NCBI RefSeq assembly: GCF_023856365.1
Contig: NW_026042422.1
Location: 1 to 64,000 of the forward strand
Origin: Brienomyrus brachyistius
Taxonomy: Eukaryota > Chordata > Actinopteri > Osteoglossiformes > Mormyridae
Direction of reading: 5' to 3'
DNA: 64,000 nucleotides
The position numbers were made by a program, and so were the translations under genes. A model generated the notes under the pieces. The model saw only the letters and a program-made list of their open reading frames with translations, had not been told where the DNA came from and searched no databases. Shown here piece after piece: positions 34,403 through 46,473 of this stretch (position 1 is its first letter; each line of letters begins with the position of its first letter).

Positions 34403-37400
34403 TAGCCACATCCGCCTGTTTCTGTCAAGCATCCTTGAGCTGCTTTTTGGGGCAGAGGGATTCCGATTTGCTGTCATGTTTTAAACAGCTAGTGAAGGCC
34501 CCTCTTTCTTTAAGGCCACTAAGGCAGCCCCTGCAAATAAAAGGAGAATTTAATAAATCTTTAGACTCTCTCTCCTCTCATTTACTGGTTATTTATGACT
34601 GCAAGAAGATCATCTGTGTCATGTTCTGGTCAGATGGAGGTTTAAAGAGACGGTTTACGAGCTGGCAACCTTAGGCAAACAGAGAAATCGCTTCCCCTGG
34701 TCCCCAGTAAACGCACCCAGATGCAAATTCCCCGCTCTCACTAGTATCCTGATCTTCACTTCCAATCTGGAAATGAAGTCCCTCTCCCTTCTTCCTATCA
34801 GTATGTGATGTGGTTATCGTCAAGATTTCTCTGTTAGAAACCAGAAAAAAGGAATTTAGATCTGCAGTTAGGTATCTTCAACCTTCTACGATTATCTTCA
34901 GTTCTGTTGTCACATCCCTGGGATCTGAGTCACTTGTGTATACTGGAATATTTTTCCAGTTAAGGGAAAGAGGCCTGTTACATGTGGACGGTTCACTGAT
35001 TCCTCCCTTTCAGCTCACATCTGTCTTGTGACATCTGAATTGTCCGTAATGACCTTTCTGGGCTGTCCAGCATTCCCTGGTGTTCCAGCTCCTCCTCAGC
35101 CATCAGCGCTTTCATACTTAGTTACCCCTCACCAAGCTGTGACAGTCCGTGATCTCAGGTGGCCGTCAACAGACGGAGTCCGCACGGGAGGGGGGGCGAA
35201 CGTTGACGTCAGCACAAGGTGCCGGTCTGCGGTACCGAAGCTACGGACTCCGGGATCCGGAGTCCGTGGCAACTTGCACGTCTCCCAGGTGTCAACCTCC
35301 GTTGATGAGGGAGACAGACTTTTCTCCACGGAGACAGGATCAACCGAACATCATTAGACGTGAGTGTAGCTGAGATTTCCGGAAGTGTCAGGTCCAGTAA
35401 GCAGATATGACAATCAGCTGCTCGGGAGAAGCCTTTGTGTATTTCATCATGCCGTCCTGACAAACACCTGAGTATAAAGCACCAGAGACCCAGGCAGCGG
35501 GAAACTCCGGCCTCATTCTACAGCACGTCCAGTTTTTACATGTCAGAGAACCTGTCGGTGTTAGCTGCCACGCTCAGCACTTTCAGAGTCTAACTGAAAA
35601 AAAAAACAAGAATGTACATGCCTGGGAAGATTGTCCTTGTTATTGAGAACAACGAGCAGTAAACATAATTCCTAATTCAGTTTAAGGGTCTACGCTGCTT
35701 GATGTGTAATGACTCACCACCTGCCAAGGTGAAATGTAAGTGCGGCAACTTAGGGAACTAAAAATATTTGTGCGCTTTTTGCATTTTTATGCATGCAGTG
35801 TAGGTCTGGGGTTGTCTAGTCTATATTGTTTGTCCTGAAGATGTGAGCTTTGCAGTGCAATGTGGGGCGGGGGTTGTGGGGCGGCAAAAAATAGAGTTGG
35901 ACACATTTTTTTGTGGCTCCTGCTGACCCTGATGTCCACTCACACTGGGGACCACAGGGTCATCCAAAAGGGATTCCCAGTCAGTCTCATGGGAGAGGAG
36001 CCAGACAGGGCATGTAGAATTTCAAAGTCATGTTCCCTTTTGGAAGCCTCAACATTCCATTGGTGTGAAATATGTGGCCCCCCCCCTCCCCGCTCCCAGG
36101 ACTGGCATGTGCTGCCCCATACCTGCATCACCTAGATTACAGCTTCCTCCATAACAGCATGAGAACACATCTAATCTGGAGAAGACACCGATACAATCTG
36201 CTGCGTTGGCACTCGAGCCATCATACCGCAAGACTCAAGCAGGTAAGGTGTTTTTCAAAGTCAGATACTGAGGTCAGGGAGGACTGAGAACCTTTAGCAC
36301 ACAAGACTAAACCACAAGGCAGACAATGGTTGATGGTAACGAGTATTAATGTTAAAATTAACAAAAATCCTTATAGTGGTAAATAAACATTCAATTTCAA
36401 CTTTTTATATAGCGCCTTTCACACCTCAGTCGCCTCCAAGGCATTTGAACAGAGTGTAAACCAATCCATCATTCATGCGAAATGGTGCATGAAAAAGGGA
36501 AAGAAAGAGAATAAGGGGAGAGGAACGAAGAACTGCCAGGTAAGGAGAACAAAATCCTCTGGGGGGGTCCAAGATCGACTGGCTGCCCACCCCTCCCCCC
36601 CCCTCAGGCATGCTGGCATTACAGAATACAGAATTTATTCCTAATAGTGTCAGCATGCCAGTCATGTGACCACCCCCTTTTTTTTTACATAATAATCAGA
36701 GGTCGCACTTAGTTATTTTTCCTGACTGTACTGTTGGCCTTGTAACAGTCATCCATCACTTTGGAGTCAATGCAGTTTCTATTCCAACCAGTGTTTCTAA
36801 AGCACCGATTCACTTCCAGCGCTCACTGCAGTTAGTCAATCCAATTATCGCTAATACTCAGTCAATTAGAGCGATCAGGACCGCGACAGCGACGTTCATG
36901 AACGCTGACACTCATTGGGCGGGACTCTGCCGCTTTGGAAACCATAGGAGGCTAAAAAGTCCTTCTGAATGCAGAAGGAGAATCATCTTTAGTTAAGTCT
37001 TGACATTCTATACTTTTCTAGAAAGAAATGTGGGTTTAAGAAACGGGGATGAAAGTAAAATTTTTCGTGCTTCAAATTCAGTTTTCTGGCGGTTTTGTTT
37101 TTTCATCGATCGACGTCCGTCCGTAAAAACATAACCTGACCCTGAGGCAGTCGCTGTGGAAGCACACGGCCTGCTTCTTCGCATCCGCAGAAATCCAAGA
37201 TCGCAGTAAACGGCCCCTTATGTTTTTTACTCTCGACTCAGCTCGGGACTCTCTCCCCCCCCCCCCCCCGCTCGTCACACACGCCCACTGAAGGAAAGCG
37301 GCACGTGTCTCCAGCCGTTCCGCTTTTTCCCAACAGGAATATTTGTGCCAGTAAACGCTCCTGCCAAATCGCTCACTGAATAATCGAATCTGCTGGGAGA

Positions 37401-37622
37401 TACAGTTAGTGCCCTGCATTAAAGGTCTGGAGCTCCGATGGCGAGACTAAAGCCATCCTCAAACCGTCCTGCAGGCCGTTGCTTAGGAAAGCTGAGTTAT
37501 CCTGCAGTTTGGTTAGCTACGATAACACGAGAGCGCACTACAAATACACAGACATACCTCCTTATTATGCGTCTTATTTTTCACGTTTACAGTTTCGACA
37601 CGTCCGCCCAGCCTAGGCCTTG

Positions 37623-37664
37623 GATGTTGTGAACCGTCCCGGTGATGTTGTGAACCGTCCCGGT
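37623..37664 (+). repeat. 21-bp tandem duplication
   Basis: Two perfect copies of a 21-base unit beginning GATGTTGTGAACCGTCCC, each ending in CCGGT. Confidence 0.95.
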
Positions 37665-38970
37665 TCAAGGCCATGCGGGACTCGTATGCTCAGTGAGTTT
37701 ACTCACAGATCAGATAAGGACGTAAATCACTTCTATCTGTGACTCTTCATGGAGTGGGGGGCTCAAGTGAAGGACACGGGAGGCTCTGATTTCCTTGACA
37801 TCTGTAGTTCGAATCAGCCGGAGTAACAGACATGTAAACAAATGACTTCTGGGAAACATTTTGCAGTCATTCTCTGTTTTTAAAGCTTATTGGGGGGGGG
37901 GGGGGGGTGGGGCAGAAATGCAGTACAGGGTTTCTTCCTCATTCTCCATTTTGCTCTCCACGGCTGGTAAAGCACACAGTTTACACGGACTGCTGACTAA
38001 AGATGGCAGCCGGGGCATGCGATTGACTGGCGTCCCACCAGGGCTGTACCCTGACATAAGCCCCCAGGCTGAAGACCGCTGTGACGCTGATCGTGCGAGC
38101 GGAAATCGATGGGCCGCACATGGCAGGCTTGATTTATGAACCCGGTGTTTACATTTTTAAAAGTGACGCTATGGAAGACTTTGAAGAGTAACGTGCCCCT
38201 CGGTTTCATGTGCCAGTGTGAGTATGCATAATCACTGCCTACTGATAGGTGAGCGTGGGCCGGGGTGCCTGTTTGCCTAGTAAGGGCATTCGTGTTAATT
38301 TAAATAGATTAGAGTCAGTGCCCCTCGCCTTTCCATTTTCCACAGGATTGACGGAAGTGAAGTACTCTCTGGGTTAGGAAAACAGGCATGGACGGGAAAA
38401 AGGCAACTTTACGAGTCAGCTTTGGGAACACAGGGACCCCAGGTCTGTGATGTCACATGCTATATCAGAAATATTACACTTGCAGAGCATTATGGGTATC
38501 ATTGGCACATTCCATACTTTGTCACAGTTAGCATTTAGAGAGCTGGTTGTTTTCAGATCAGCCATACAGTTTAGGGACCTTGTGCACAGGTATTAAGCCT
38601 AAGGACCCCCTCCCCCCCCCCCCCAGGCATTCGGCAGGAGACTTCAGGTTTGAAGTGCATGCTGGGATATCACATGGTCCAATGTTATTCCAGACAAGCT
38701 GGCCAATGACACTCCGAGGTCACGATCAAAGGATGTGGCGCCCCTCCATCCCCAGAATTTGCATCACATGTTCCTCGCTCCCCCTGGACCCAGTTTTAAA
38801 ATTTTAATGGTGCACATTAAACATCTTAAAGATCTCCTAATTGGCGAGCTGTGATCTGTCTTGGTTTGAAAAGGGCAGCAGGGTAATGAGATCTGCTCTA
38901 CAGAGAGTCCCCCCCCCCCCCCCCCGCCTCCCCCAAACACACCAGCACACTCTGTGCAGCTCTTTCTGGG

Positions 38971-39542
38971 CGCTTTTCCACCGCACCAGGTACCATACTT
39001 TCGGTACTTTCAGTACTTCCATAAAGCACCAAAAGTAGGGTTCTTCTTTTGTGTCGGATTTCCACTGGCGTAAAAACTGGTACCAGTGCCGAATGACATC
39101 ATCAGTGACCGCCCCTGACTGACATCATCACAGAGCGCAGTGCGGTATTTCTTTCGATGATTTCAAACATGTTATTATGATCCTTCACTTTCCTGTAGTC
39201 CTGCTTAAGTTTTGTAATTTTCAAGCGGCATTGTTCGGTGTTTCGCGATGCCCCATTTCTTCCGAGCGGCTTGCTATTACGGCAAATGCTTTTTGTATTT
39301 CGAGTCGTGCATCCAAATCCCGCTGGATCTGTTCATCCGACCATATGGCGGTAAGCAGTCAACAGCAAATACATTTGCCAGTCCCACCCCAAAGTAGCGA
39401 AGTACCAAAGTAGTACCCCAGCTGGTTTGGCACTTTCAGTACTGGAACTTTCGGTACTGGTACTCGACTGGAAGTCAATGGAAAAGCGAAAATACCGAAA
39501 GTACCGTACTGAAGATACCGTACTTTGTGCGGAGGAAAAGCG
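38971..39542. mobile_element. Decayed PIF/Harbinger-like DNA transposon
   Basis: The left end begins CGCTTTTCCACCGCACCAGG and the right end, reverse complemented, begins CGCTTTTCCTCCGCAC, giving terminal inverted repeats rich in GTAC motifs (TTCGGTACTTTCAGTAC). The centre carries a broken Myb/SANT-like domain on the minus strand (39180-39351). A Myb-like second protein is the hallmark of PIF/Harbinger elements in animals. The nuclease gene is absent, so the copy is non-autonomous. I could not confirm a target-site duplication. Superfamily is inferred from the domain and TIR style. Confidence 0.6.
39180..39351 (-). pseudogene. Transposon Myb/SANT-like domain relic
   Basis: On the minus strand, a frame from the Trp codon at 39343 reads WSDEQIQRDLDARLE, continuing through a GHRETPNNAA segment to an in-frame TGA at 39221-39223. 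After a further one-base frame shift the frame resumes as KQDYRKVKDHNN. The W...L...W/IQ..L spacing and the terminal LKQDYRKVKD block are those of Myb/SANT-like DNA-binding domains in fish transposons. One nonsense change and one frameshift make it non-functional. It is too short and broken for a standard open-frame search to flag. Confidence 0.65.
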
Positions 39543-39584
39543 TCCTCTGTCTCTCTGTACAAAACTCCCAGCATCCCTCAGCAA

Positions 39585-39835
39585 CCGAGGAAGAGTGGGA
39601 TTTAAGCTGTCATACCACCAGGGGGGTGTCACAGAGCCCCCACACATACACATCCCTCCAACATGACCAATTATTTTTAAGAGGGCGAGACATATGTGGG
39701 GCCATTGTTCATGAATATGGGCCAAACTTCTCTCTAGCTAATTATATGCTTTGAATCGGTGAGTGACATGTGAAGGAGCTCTCTAAGGGCCAATCAGCTT
39801 TCGGTTGAGTCCAGTGCCCCTGTGACCCCCACCTC
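39585..39835 (+). mobile_element. Dispersed repeat, copy 2 (probable DNA transposon relic)
   Basis: The block GAATCGGTGAGTGACATG, then AGGGCCAATCAGCTTTCGG and CCAGTGCCCCTGTGACC, matches 11765-11935 in order and orientation. This copy is better preserved and extends upstream through CACACATACACATCCCTCC. It lies directly beside the Harbinger-like relic, suggesting an insertion-prone spot or a composite. Confidence 0.6.
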
Positions 39836-39842
39836 TGTATAC

Positions 39843-39975
39843 ACTGCCTGAAAAAAAGTACCCTTTTCTACCTTCGAGGGTACAATTACTTGTCACTGGG
39901 GCTGTACCTGTGAATTGTACCCTAGCTGTAGGTAAATGTACCTTTTAGTCTAATTTAAGGTACAGAAGTGGACTG
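39843..39975 (+). mobile_element. GTACC-rich MITE relic
   Basis: Repeated TGTACC/GGTACA motifs in both orientations (GAGGGTACAATTACTTGTCA, GAATTGTACCCTAGC, AATGTACCTTTTAG, AAGGTACAG) match a style of short inverted-repeat element common in fish genomes. Ends are not precisely defined. Confidence 0.45.
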
Positions 39976-41381
39976 TGACGAACATTTACCAGGGCTATAT
40001 CCTTTTCACTGCCCTGCAGCAAAGCTTCTGCCCTTGGAAAGAAAAATGCAATGAATAAAGTGTATCCAGAGCTCCTTGATTTCTGTATGTTCCTACCCAC
40101 ACGCCCTTGTTAGACACGCGCCCCCGCTAAGCAGGCAAAATGCCATCCAGATCCATATAATTCATCGCTTTGTGTCCGAATGGTATACCGCAGGGTTTCC
40201 TGTAGACCGGGATGTGCAGAGATGTTCGCTCGACTCTCCTCCGAAATCAATCAGCGGACCCCAGCCGATACGGCATCTCATCTTTCCGTCGATAAACAAC
40301 GAGGCAGGATCGTACCGCTTTATTCGACTGAAAATACACGTCTCTTAAGGCTGTTTTCAGGAAAAAAGGAGTGAAGGGTGGGTCTTGTGGGTCTTCACTT
40401 TTTGTTGTGTGCTGCTGTAAGGAAATGGAGGCCTTTGTTCAGCTGAAGTGCTGGTTTCTGTTGTTTTTTCAATCTGATTGTGTCCGACGTGACCTCAACC
40501 TTTTGGCAAAACACCCAAAATATGCAGAAAATCCTGAAAAGAAAAATTATTTTGTTTTCTTGACAGTCCTTTCCTCAGAAAATCCACGGGCTGGCCATCG
40601 GTTACCCTTCCTCGCTGTCAGCAGCTGATGAGTGAGGCTGGTGTGATTTCCGCTCTGTCTGTGATAAACAGCCTCTTCTGGGGCAGTCATTTGACCAGAC
40701 CCCACCAGGCGGACATGGGAAAGCGGAAATGCAATCAAGAGCCCCCAAGCCCCCTCCCCCCCCCACTTCAGTACACCAAGTACCAGGACAGGTCTTGAGA
40801 CCCATGACATCTTCCTTCTGGAAAATTGGCAGGGGGGGTGGACAGCTCTGGAATGTTCCTAAAAAGATCCATGGCTGAGCTTTGGAGCTTTCAGTGGAAC
40901 GCGTTGTTTACGAGTGAGGGGCCTTATGATTGGGCTCTTAAAACACAGCCTGCTCAGCCCCAGCCGCCTCATGTCAGGTTGCCATTTTTCATTCTATCCC
41001 CTCCCTGCCCCCCCTGTCCCCGCAATGTAATATCCCACCCAGCACAGACCCGCTTTGTTTTTTCTCTCGGCGGTTATCCTCTTTGGCATCGCTGGGATTT
41101 TTCGTGCTAAAGCCCACGCCTGCTTTTACAGAAGCCGGGGGCGTTTACCAAACAGCAATGGGGGGGGGGGGGGGCACTTTTCACAGGTGGGACTGAAGTA
41201 ATGATGGCTGCTGGGAAAACCTATAGCTTGACTAATGGACCGGAGCACTGCGCCTGCCCCCCCCCCCCCCATCTGCGGCCTTGAAGGCCCCTGCACCAGC
41301 CCGCTAAGTGTACATTAAATACATGCAGACCTGCACAAGTTAACAGCCTTATGTAAACCTCTTCACCTAATTTCCATAAAT

Positions 41382-41400
41382 GGGGGGGGGGGGGGGGGGG
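41382..41400. repeat. Poly-G tract of 19 bases
   Basis: Pure G run. Other C/G runs sit at about 41160-41174 (G) and near 41270 (C) within the same 250 bases, a local cluster. Confidence 0.95.
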
Positions 41401-41528
41401 TTCTTGCCAGCCAGCCCATGACCCCCCACGATCCAATCAAAGCCCACCAATTGAGTGGAGGCCGCTGTTACATAAGAGGGCGGGATTAAGAGCAGTTCAT
41501 TTAAAAACATTATCATTTATATCGAAGA

Positions 41529-41567
41529 CCCCCCCCCCCCAAACACACACACACACACACACACACC
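41529..41567. repeat. C12 and (CA)n microsatellite
   Basis: C12 (41529-41540) followed by AA and about 12 CA units, the same C-run/CA pairing as at 27884 and 50515. Confidence 0.95.
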
Positions 41568-42295
41568 ACCAGTCCCACTGGCCTTTTCCCACCACCGGGG
41601 GAGCCGCCAGGGGTGGGCATTATGCTAATGGACACAGCAAGGTCGGGGCACCAGAGAGCGAGTCGGCGTTTGAGGACGAACGAGAAGAGCTATGCAAATT
41701 CGCGCTCGGCGCAAAAAGGAAAATGGCATCCAACCGGAAAATATGCTGAACGCAAGACGGGTTACTGAGCTCCTAGCCACAGCGGGTCCTGAAGGCTGAC
41801 CGTGGTGCCCACATTGTGCCTGTCTCATTTATAATTTGTCAGTGTGTCTATTAGAGGAGTTCAGCGATCATGTGTCTGGGAGGGCATTGCTTTTCCCGAC
41901 AATAACTCTCCCGAGTCAAATTCACCAAAAAAACACAATTATAATGTGAGAAAGAACATAATATAGGAGTTTTTTTTTCTGAAGTTGCGAAGGATGCATG
42001 TCTAATGTGCATCATTTATAAGGACAAAAACACTTGAAACACGAGATGTTAGTGATACTAAAGGCCGGATGATGTAAATGTGACACTGTGTGAGATTGTG
42101 GGACGTGCCGGTCATGGGGTGGGGTGGGGGGGGTGGTGTAATATGAACCCCAAAAGCATTTGGGTGGCATCTTGCCCACCCCCTTAACCGGACCCCGCTG
42201 AAGTAACATGGGGGCCATGCTTGTCCCTAGACGTTCTGGCCCTTGAGATAAACTCACTCGTACAGATGTGCTACGTTATGGAGAATTTGGCTGAT

Positions 42296-42425
42296 CTGTG
42301 AGCTGATGTGCGGCTCGACATGATCGGTCACTTTGTGGTACGACAGGAAGTTTGTTGGTTCGAATCCCAGGGTTGGCACTGTAGAGTAGTTTCACGGTTG
42401 GGTTCCACAGCAAGGCCACTAACTC
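42296..42425 (+). mobile_element. tRNA-derived SINE fragment
   Basis: A good B box GGTTCGAATCCCAG lies at 42357-42370, preceded by a degenerate A-box region (ATGTGCGGCTCGACATG). A SINE-style body follows (CACAGCAAGGCCACTAAC). Confidence 0.5.
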
Positions 42426-43467
42426 ACAGCTGTTCCAGGGAATCTCTAACCCTGTTTTCCAAAAAAACAACATTATGAAGCCCTGGACAAATAAGTAAAA
42501 TGTAATATAGTACAGAATGTCTGCAGGGAAACGAGAAAGCTGGAGGGAACAGGATGACAACCAGGTAGCAGACAGAGTGTTCGAGATGGAAAGGGATGTC
42601 CTCGGACTCCACAGGGAGAGAGCGAGCGGGCCCACACCTTGGCTGGGCTGATCCCCCCCCCCCCCCAGGTTCCACTCACCCTTTTGGCTTGGTGACACTG
42701 AGGGACGGCCTTCGGCGAGGACACCCCCAGGGACCTTCTCAGGCGCCAAATACCACTCATCTGACAGCAGCCCTAATAAAATGCCAGGGTTATGGAAGTT
42801 ATCAAGGGGGGGGGGGGCGCATATTTCCATACAGCTGGAGGAGCAGTGCCATCCCGCTTGTCAGACGGGGGCGGTAACCCCTTACAGAAAGAGGCACTCT
42901 CCTGGAACAGGAGCCCCCAGCCAGCTCACAGGATTTAACACACGTGACTCCCCCAGGTCTTAAATATTCCGGCCCTGTCTTAGGCTGAATAGACCCTGGA
43001 TGTTCGGAGGGAGAAAGGATGACATTTCATCACTGCGAGGCCAAGTCCCACTCTGAGAGCCAAAAAAAATAATAAAAGAGAGAGATTTAAGAGATATTCT
43101 GTTCTAAGTAACAGACAGTGCAGTTTGGTCCATCTTTCTTCTGCACGAGACAGAAATTAACAAAAATAATATATAGCATAATATCACTGCATATTGCGAT
43201 TATAAATATGGCAGAACAGCGGAGAACAGAAGTCATGATCTCAAATAAGGTCCCCAGAATATATATACATTAATTGAATAGATCCACTAAGAGCTTAAAG
43301 CGATTTCTCTGCTCCACGGAGAGGAGACCTCTCTTAAAAACACTCTGTCATCTGCTTGAAAAGCACACTGGCTATTGGCCTGGACCGAGAGGCTGTAGCG
43401 GCGATCTGGGCGGCGATGTTACCCCGCGCCGCTGCGAGCCGTCAAACAAAACCATCTGGGGTCACAC

Positions 43468-43818
43468 AAATCCATCCGTGTTCCGTAACTGCTTGTTCTA
43501 TTCCGGTTTGTGGGGGGGTTCCAGAGTCTATCCCGCTGGCTACAGGCAGGGAACAACCCAGGATGGGGGGGCCAGCCCATCGCAGGGCACACAGACACAC
43601 CACTCACTTACACATGCGCACCAACGGGCAATTTGGTAACCTCCAATTAAACCCAGCATGTTTTTGGACTGTGGGAGGAAACTGGAATACTTGGAAGAAA
43701 CCCTACGATGACATGAGGAGAACATGCAAACTCCACACACATGTAACCCAGACGGAGACTCGAACCCGGGTCCCAGAGGTGTGAGGCAGCAGTGCTAATC
43801 AATGCATGCACCCCTCAA
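43468..43818 (-). mobile_element. Near full-length V-SINE, minus orientation
   Basis: Second nearly complete V-SINE, opposite in orientation to that at 10334. On the minus strand it has the head GCATTGATTAGCACTGCTGC, the B box GGGTTCGAGTCTCC (plus coordinates 43755-43768), the core GTGTGGAGTTTGCATGTTCT and CCACAGTCCAAAAACATGC, and the tail GTGCCCTGCGATGGGCTGGC. It ends with CACGGATGGA. Overlapping open frames on both strands are repeat translations. Confidence 0.85.
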
Positions 43819-44449
43819 CGGTAAAATTACCCCAGTTTATGTAATTATGCCGGGGTATTAACTACGACAAAGCCACAGTCCCATGTGAGCAGGATGGGTG
43901 ACTGTGGCCCCGCCCCCCTCCCCGACCGACGGAGAAGTTCAGCTTCGACGGGTCTGCAGCACCTTGCATTCCTCGGTCACCACCCCCCTCCCCGCAAGGC
44001 TCTTGATGTTTGTGCTCCGCAAGCAAAAAGACAGAGTAATTAAAGCTCATCGATCAGGACGCCAAACTTGCCGCAGGTTATTAGATGGACAGACTGGGAG
44101 CTGCCAGCATGCGCTCACAGAGGTTGTCCGAGACGGCCATTTTGGGGGTGTTCAGTGCAGGGACAGGAACGACACCACGGGGGCCAAAAAAGCGTGGGGA
44201 TAAAAATGAATAAATCTGTATTTATTTAGTGCTGCTGGGGCAGGGCTTTCCCAGCATGCCATTGTGCTGATTTCCCTCCAACGGGAGCCTGTCCCTTTGG
44301 GGTCCCTAGGTCACATGACCCAATGAGACGCCCAGATATGGGAGTGTGGCCGACGGTAGCAAAGCAAGGTCTGAGGTTCCCATTTGAGCGTTTCGGGGGG
44401 ACGTGGGACATCATCACAGAGACACCATCTGTGGCTCTATTTATCAGGA

Positions 44450-44720
44450 GCGGCAATTAAAAAGAGAATGAAATTCCCTCAGTGGTAAATAACAAACGGC
44501 AGTAATGGACAGATAAAATCACATTGACAGGGAATCTGGCATCGTACCCCTTTTCCATTCATGCATTCCGCCCATCTGAGACCGTCTTAAGTTCCTTCAT
44601 CGGATATATTTCTGAAAACTCTCTGCAGGCATAAACAGGTGCGGGGAGAGCGAGGGGCCCACAGGGCCGCTTTTGCGTATTTGGTAGATAATTAATTTCT
44701 TACCTGTTCCTCTTCTGTAC
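44450..44720. promoter_or_regulatory. Candidate conserved non-coding element
   Basis: A repeat-free, balanced-composition stretch with GGCAATTAAAAAG, AGATAATTAATTTC and AGATAAAATCAC sites and no C/G homopolymer, unlike most neighbouring kilobases. Regulatory role is inference. Confidence 0.25.
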
Positions 44721-45008
44721 CTGGGAAAACAACGGTAATCACCGGCCACACCGTCCAACTCCGGGGCAGCGCCCTCAAGCGTGAAATTGCTTTTCTCAAA
44801 CTCTACTTATGAGTTAATAAAAATTGATTCTTTTCAGCCTACCTGTCCCATGCAATGCATCGAGGGTCGGGGGGAGGGGCATGACAGACAAGGCCAATCA
44901 CATCAAAGACAGGGGCTCCTTACATCTTGCCCTGTATCAGACCATAAACTTTTTACCACGGTACCAAACTAACCACAAGATCAATGATCAAGAAGAGTGT
45001 TCCTCCTG

Positions 45009-45039
<31 letters not shown>

Positions 45040-45053
45040 TACACACACACACG
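45009..45053. repeat. (TC)n-(CA)n compound microsatellite
   Basis: About eight TC units running into about fourteen CA units with one CATA interruption. Confidence 0.95.
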
Positions 45054-45454
45054 CTCAAACAGCTGGGCTCCATGCCCTGTGTGTGACATAACGCTCCCAT
45101 GACGCTCCCCATTCTCTTATCTGTCACAGGAGTCCTTCTGATGGTTTATCCCACAACGGACAGCATTCATTCACATCACACATCGACGATTCTTGGCCGC
45201 GCAGCACCCAGTCCCCGCTTTCTGATCCCCCCCCCCCCCCGACCGCTCTCAGTAGGTGTTCACCACGGCCGACCCTGGGCTCCCTGCCGTTTCGGAGATG
45301 CCCTGACCCAGTCATGTGGCCGTAATGACTTGGCCCTGATCACAGACTCTCGCATCTTCCTCCCTATTTCTTCTGCATTCAGTATATCAGCTATGATTAC
45401 CGAATGTTATCTTACCATCTAATGTATCCCGGATCTTGGTAGGTTTTTACTAGT

Positions 45455-45500
45455 CAACCTTATTCACTTCACACGGAGGTGGTCATAATGTTTTATATAT
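45455..45500 (+). mobile_element. Possible terminal fragment of a Tc1/mariner-type MITE
   Basis: The segment CACACGGAGGTGGTCATAAT, then GTTTTATATATA, resembles one end of fish inverted-repeat elements of this type. The partner end was not found, so this is weak. Confidence 0.25.
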
Positions 45501-46473
45501 ATAATAAAAATCATACAGCGCCACCCTCTGGCTGAACTGTCCTTCAGATGACCCTTAAACTGTGAAAAGTTGCCCTCCACCACACCAAACTGCCCCCGAT
45601 CACTTTTTGGCATCCATCCTAAAGCCTGCTGGAAACCTGCTAACGTGTGGCAGCTGCTGTCCCGTCAGGACGTCCCCCGCAAAACCCCAGGCCTCCCTGG
45701 GGAATTGTTTTTACGACTCCAGGGCTTGTGACTGGCAGCCTTCACCACGGCTGGCTGATAACCACCCCCCCCCCCCCGTCGACACAGCCTTGGCACATAG
45801 CCACACGGATACCAGCCAGGGCCCAGAGAGGCACGGTGACGTTGCGGGCCGAGGGCCGGGGATGAGGACTTCAAAATACATCAGTTACGGCAGCAGCCTG
45901 CTGCAGTCGTCGCTCGAAATAATCATACTGCCCGTCTCCTGAAGCACCGCAGGCAAAAAAGCACCACAGAACCAGCATCATCACGACCCGGCGGTTTCCT
46001 ACACTCGCCCGACGTGCCGTTTTTTTTTTTTTCTGAGCAAACTCGCAGCGCTCCCTCAATTACGGTACTCGGCATCCCAGGGGTCCCCGCACGGCGACCT
46101 TGAGAACAGCATTAGGCCAGAATCGCATCTGTAAACACACCGCAGCATCGATTCAAAGGAGGTAAAAGTAAAAGCCAATTTTTTTTATTCGACGAGGTAA
46201 ATAAATCAATTGGCTGCTGCTCGTGACCTTTTTTTTTTTTCCCCAAAGTTGCCACGTAAACAGTCTGTCACTGGGGGAAAAAGTCCAGAGGAAGGGAACA
46301 ATTTCTGCGACTGCTGTCGCTGTCATTCTTATTGCTATTTCCTTGCTCCCGCAGTCCTTTATGGGCAGAGACGCAGAGCGGAACGTCTACAGCGTTGTTC
46401 CCCAGGGTCATCAAAAAGAGAAAGGATACCAACAGACAATAAAGCGAAAGATTTGGGGGCCTACGCAGGGATG

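Larger units (their letters stand above)
23260..38970. other. Gene-free region, 23.3-39.0 kb
   Basis: No coding exon is recognised. Contents: repeat fragments at 26286-26372 and 26505-26640, a MITE at 27318-27586, a (CA)n with C12 at 27884-27915, a proline-rich open frame at 27840-28394 caused by C runs, CTCF-like sites at 28361 and 33597, a G16/C8 hairpin at 31186-31220, a candidate regulatory element at 33690-34040, (GT)n-G17 at 34325-34402, a 21-bp tandem duplication at 37623, and a short V-SINE-like fragment near 37990-38070. Other intervals show nothing I can assign. Confidence 0.6.

Noticed and set aside
34167..34674. Open frames with poly Cys-Val and poly-Gly
   Set aside because: Artefacts of the (GT)n and G17 microsatellite.
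36130..36243. Possible isolated exon between an acceptor-like TTACAG and a donor-like CAGGTAAGG
   Set aside because: Polypyrimidine context is weak, the encoded peptide has no homology I recognise, and such pairs occur by chance. A non-coding RNA exon remains possible but is unsupported.
36395..36455. TTATATAGCGCCTTTCACAC segment resembling a common fish repeat
   Set aside because: Only about 20-40 bases are recognisable; too little to annotate as an element.
42357..42370. B-box sequence suggesting a tRNA gene
   Set aside because: No foldable cloverleaf or acceptor stem around it. It fits a SINE head, as do the other B-box-like hits.
42276..42830. A 184-codon minus-strand open frame
   Set aside because: No recognisable domain. 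It crosses a SINE fragment and C runs, and composition is not coding-like.
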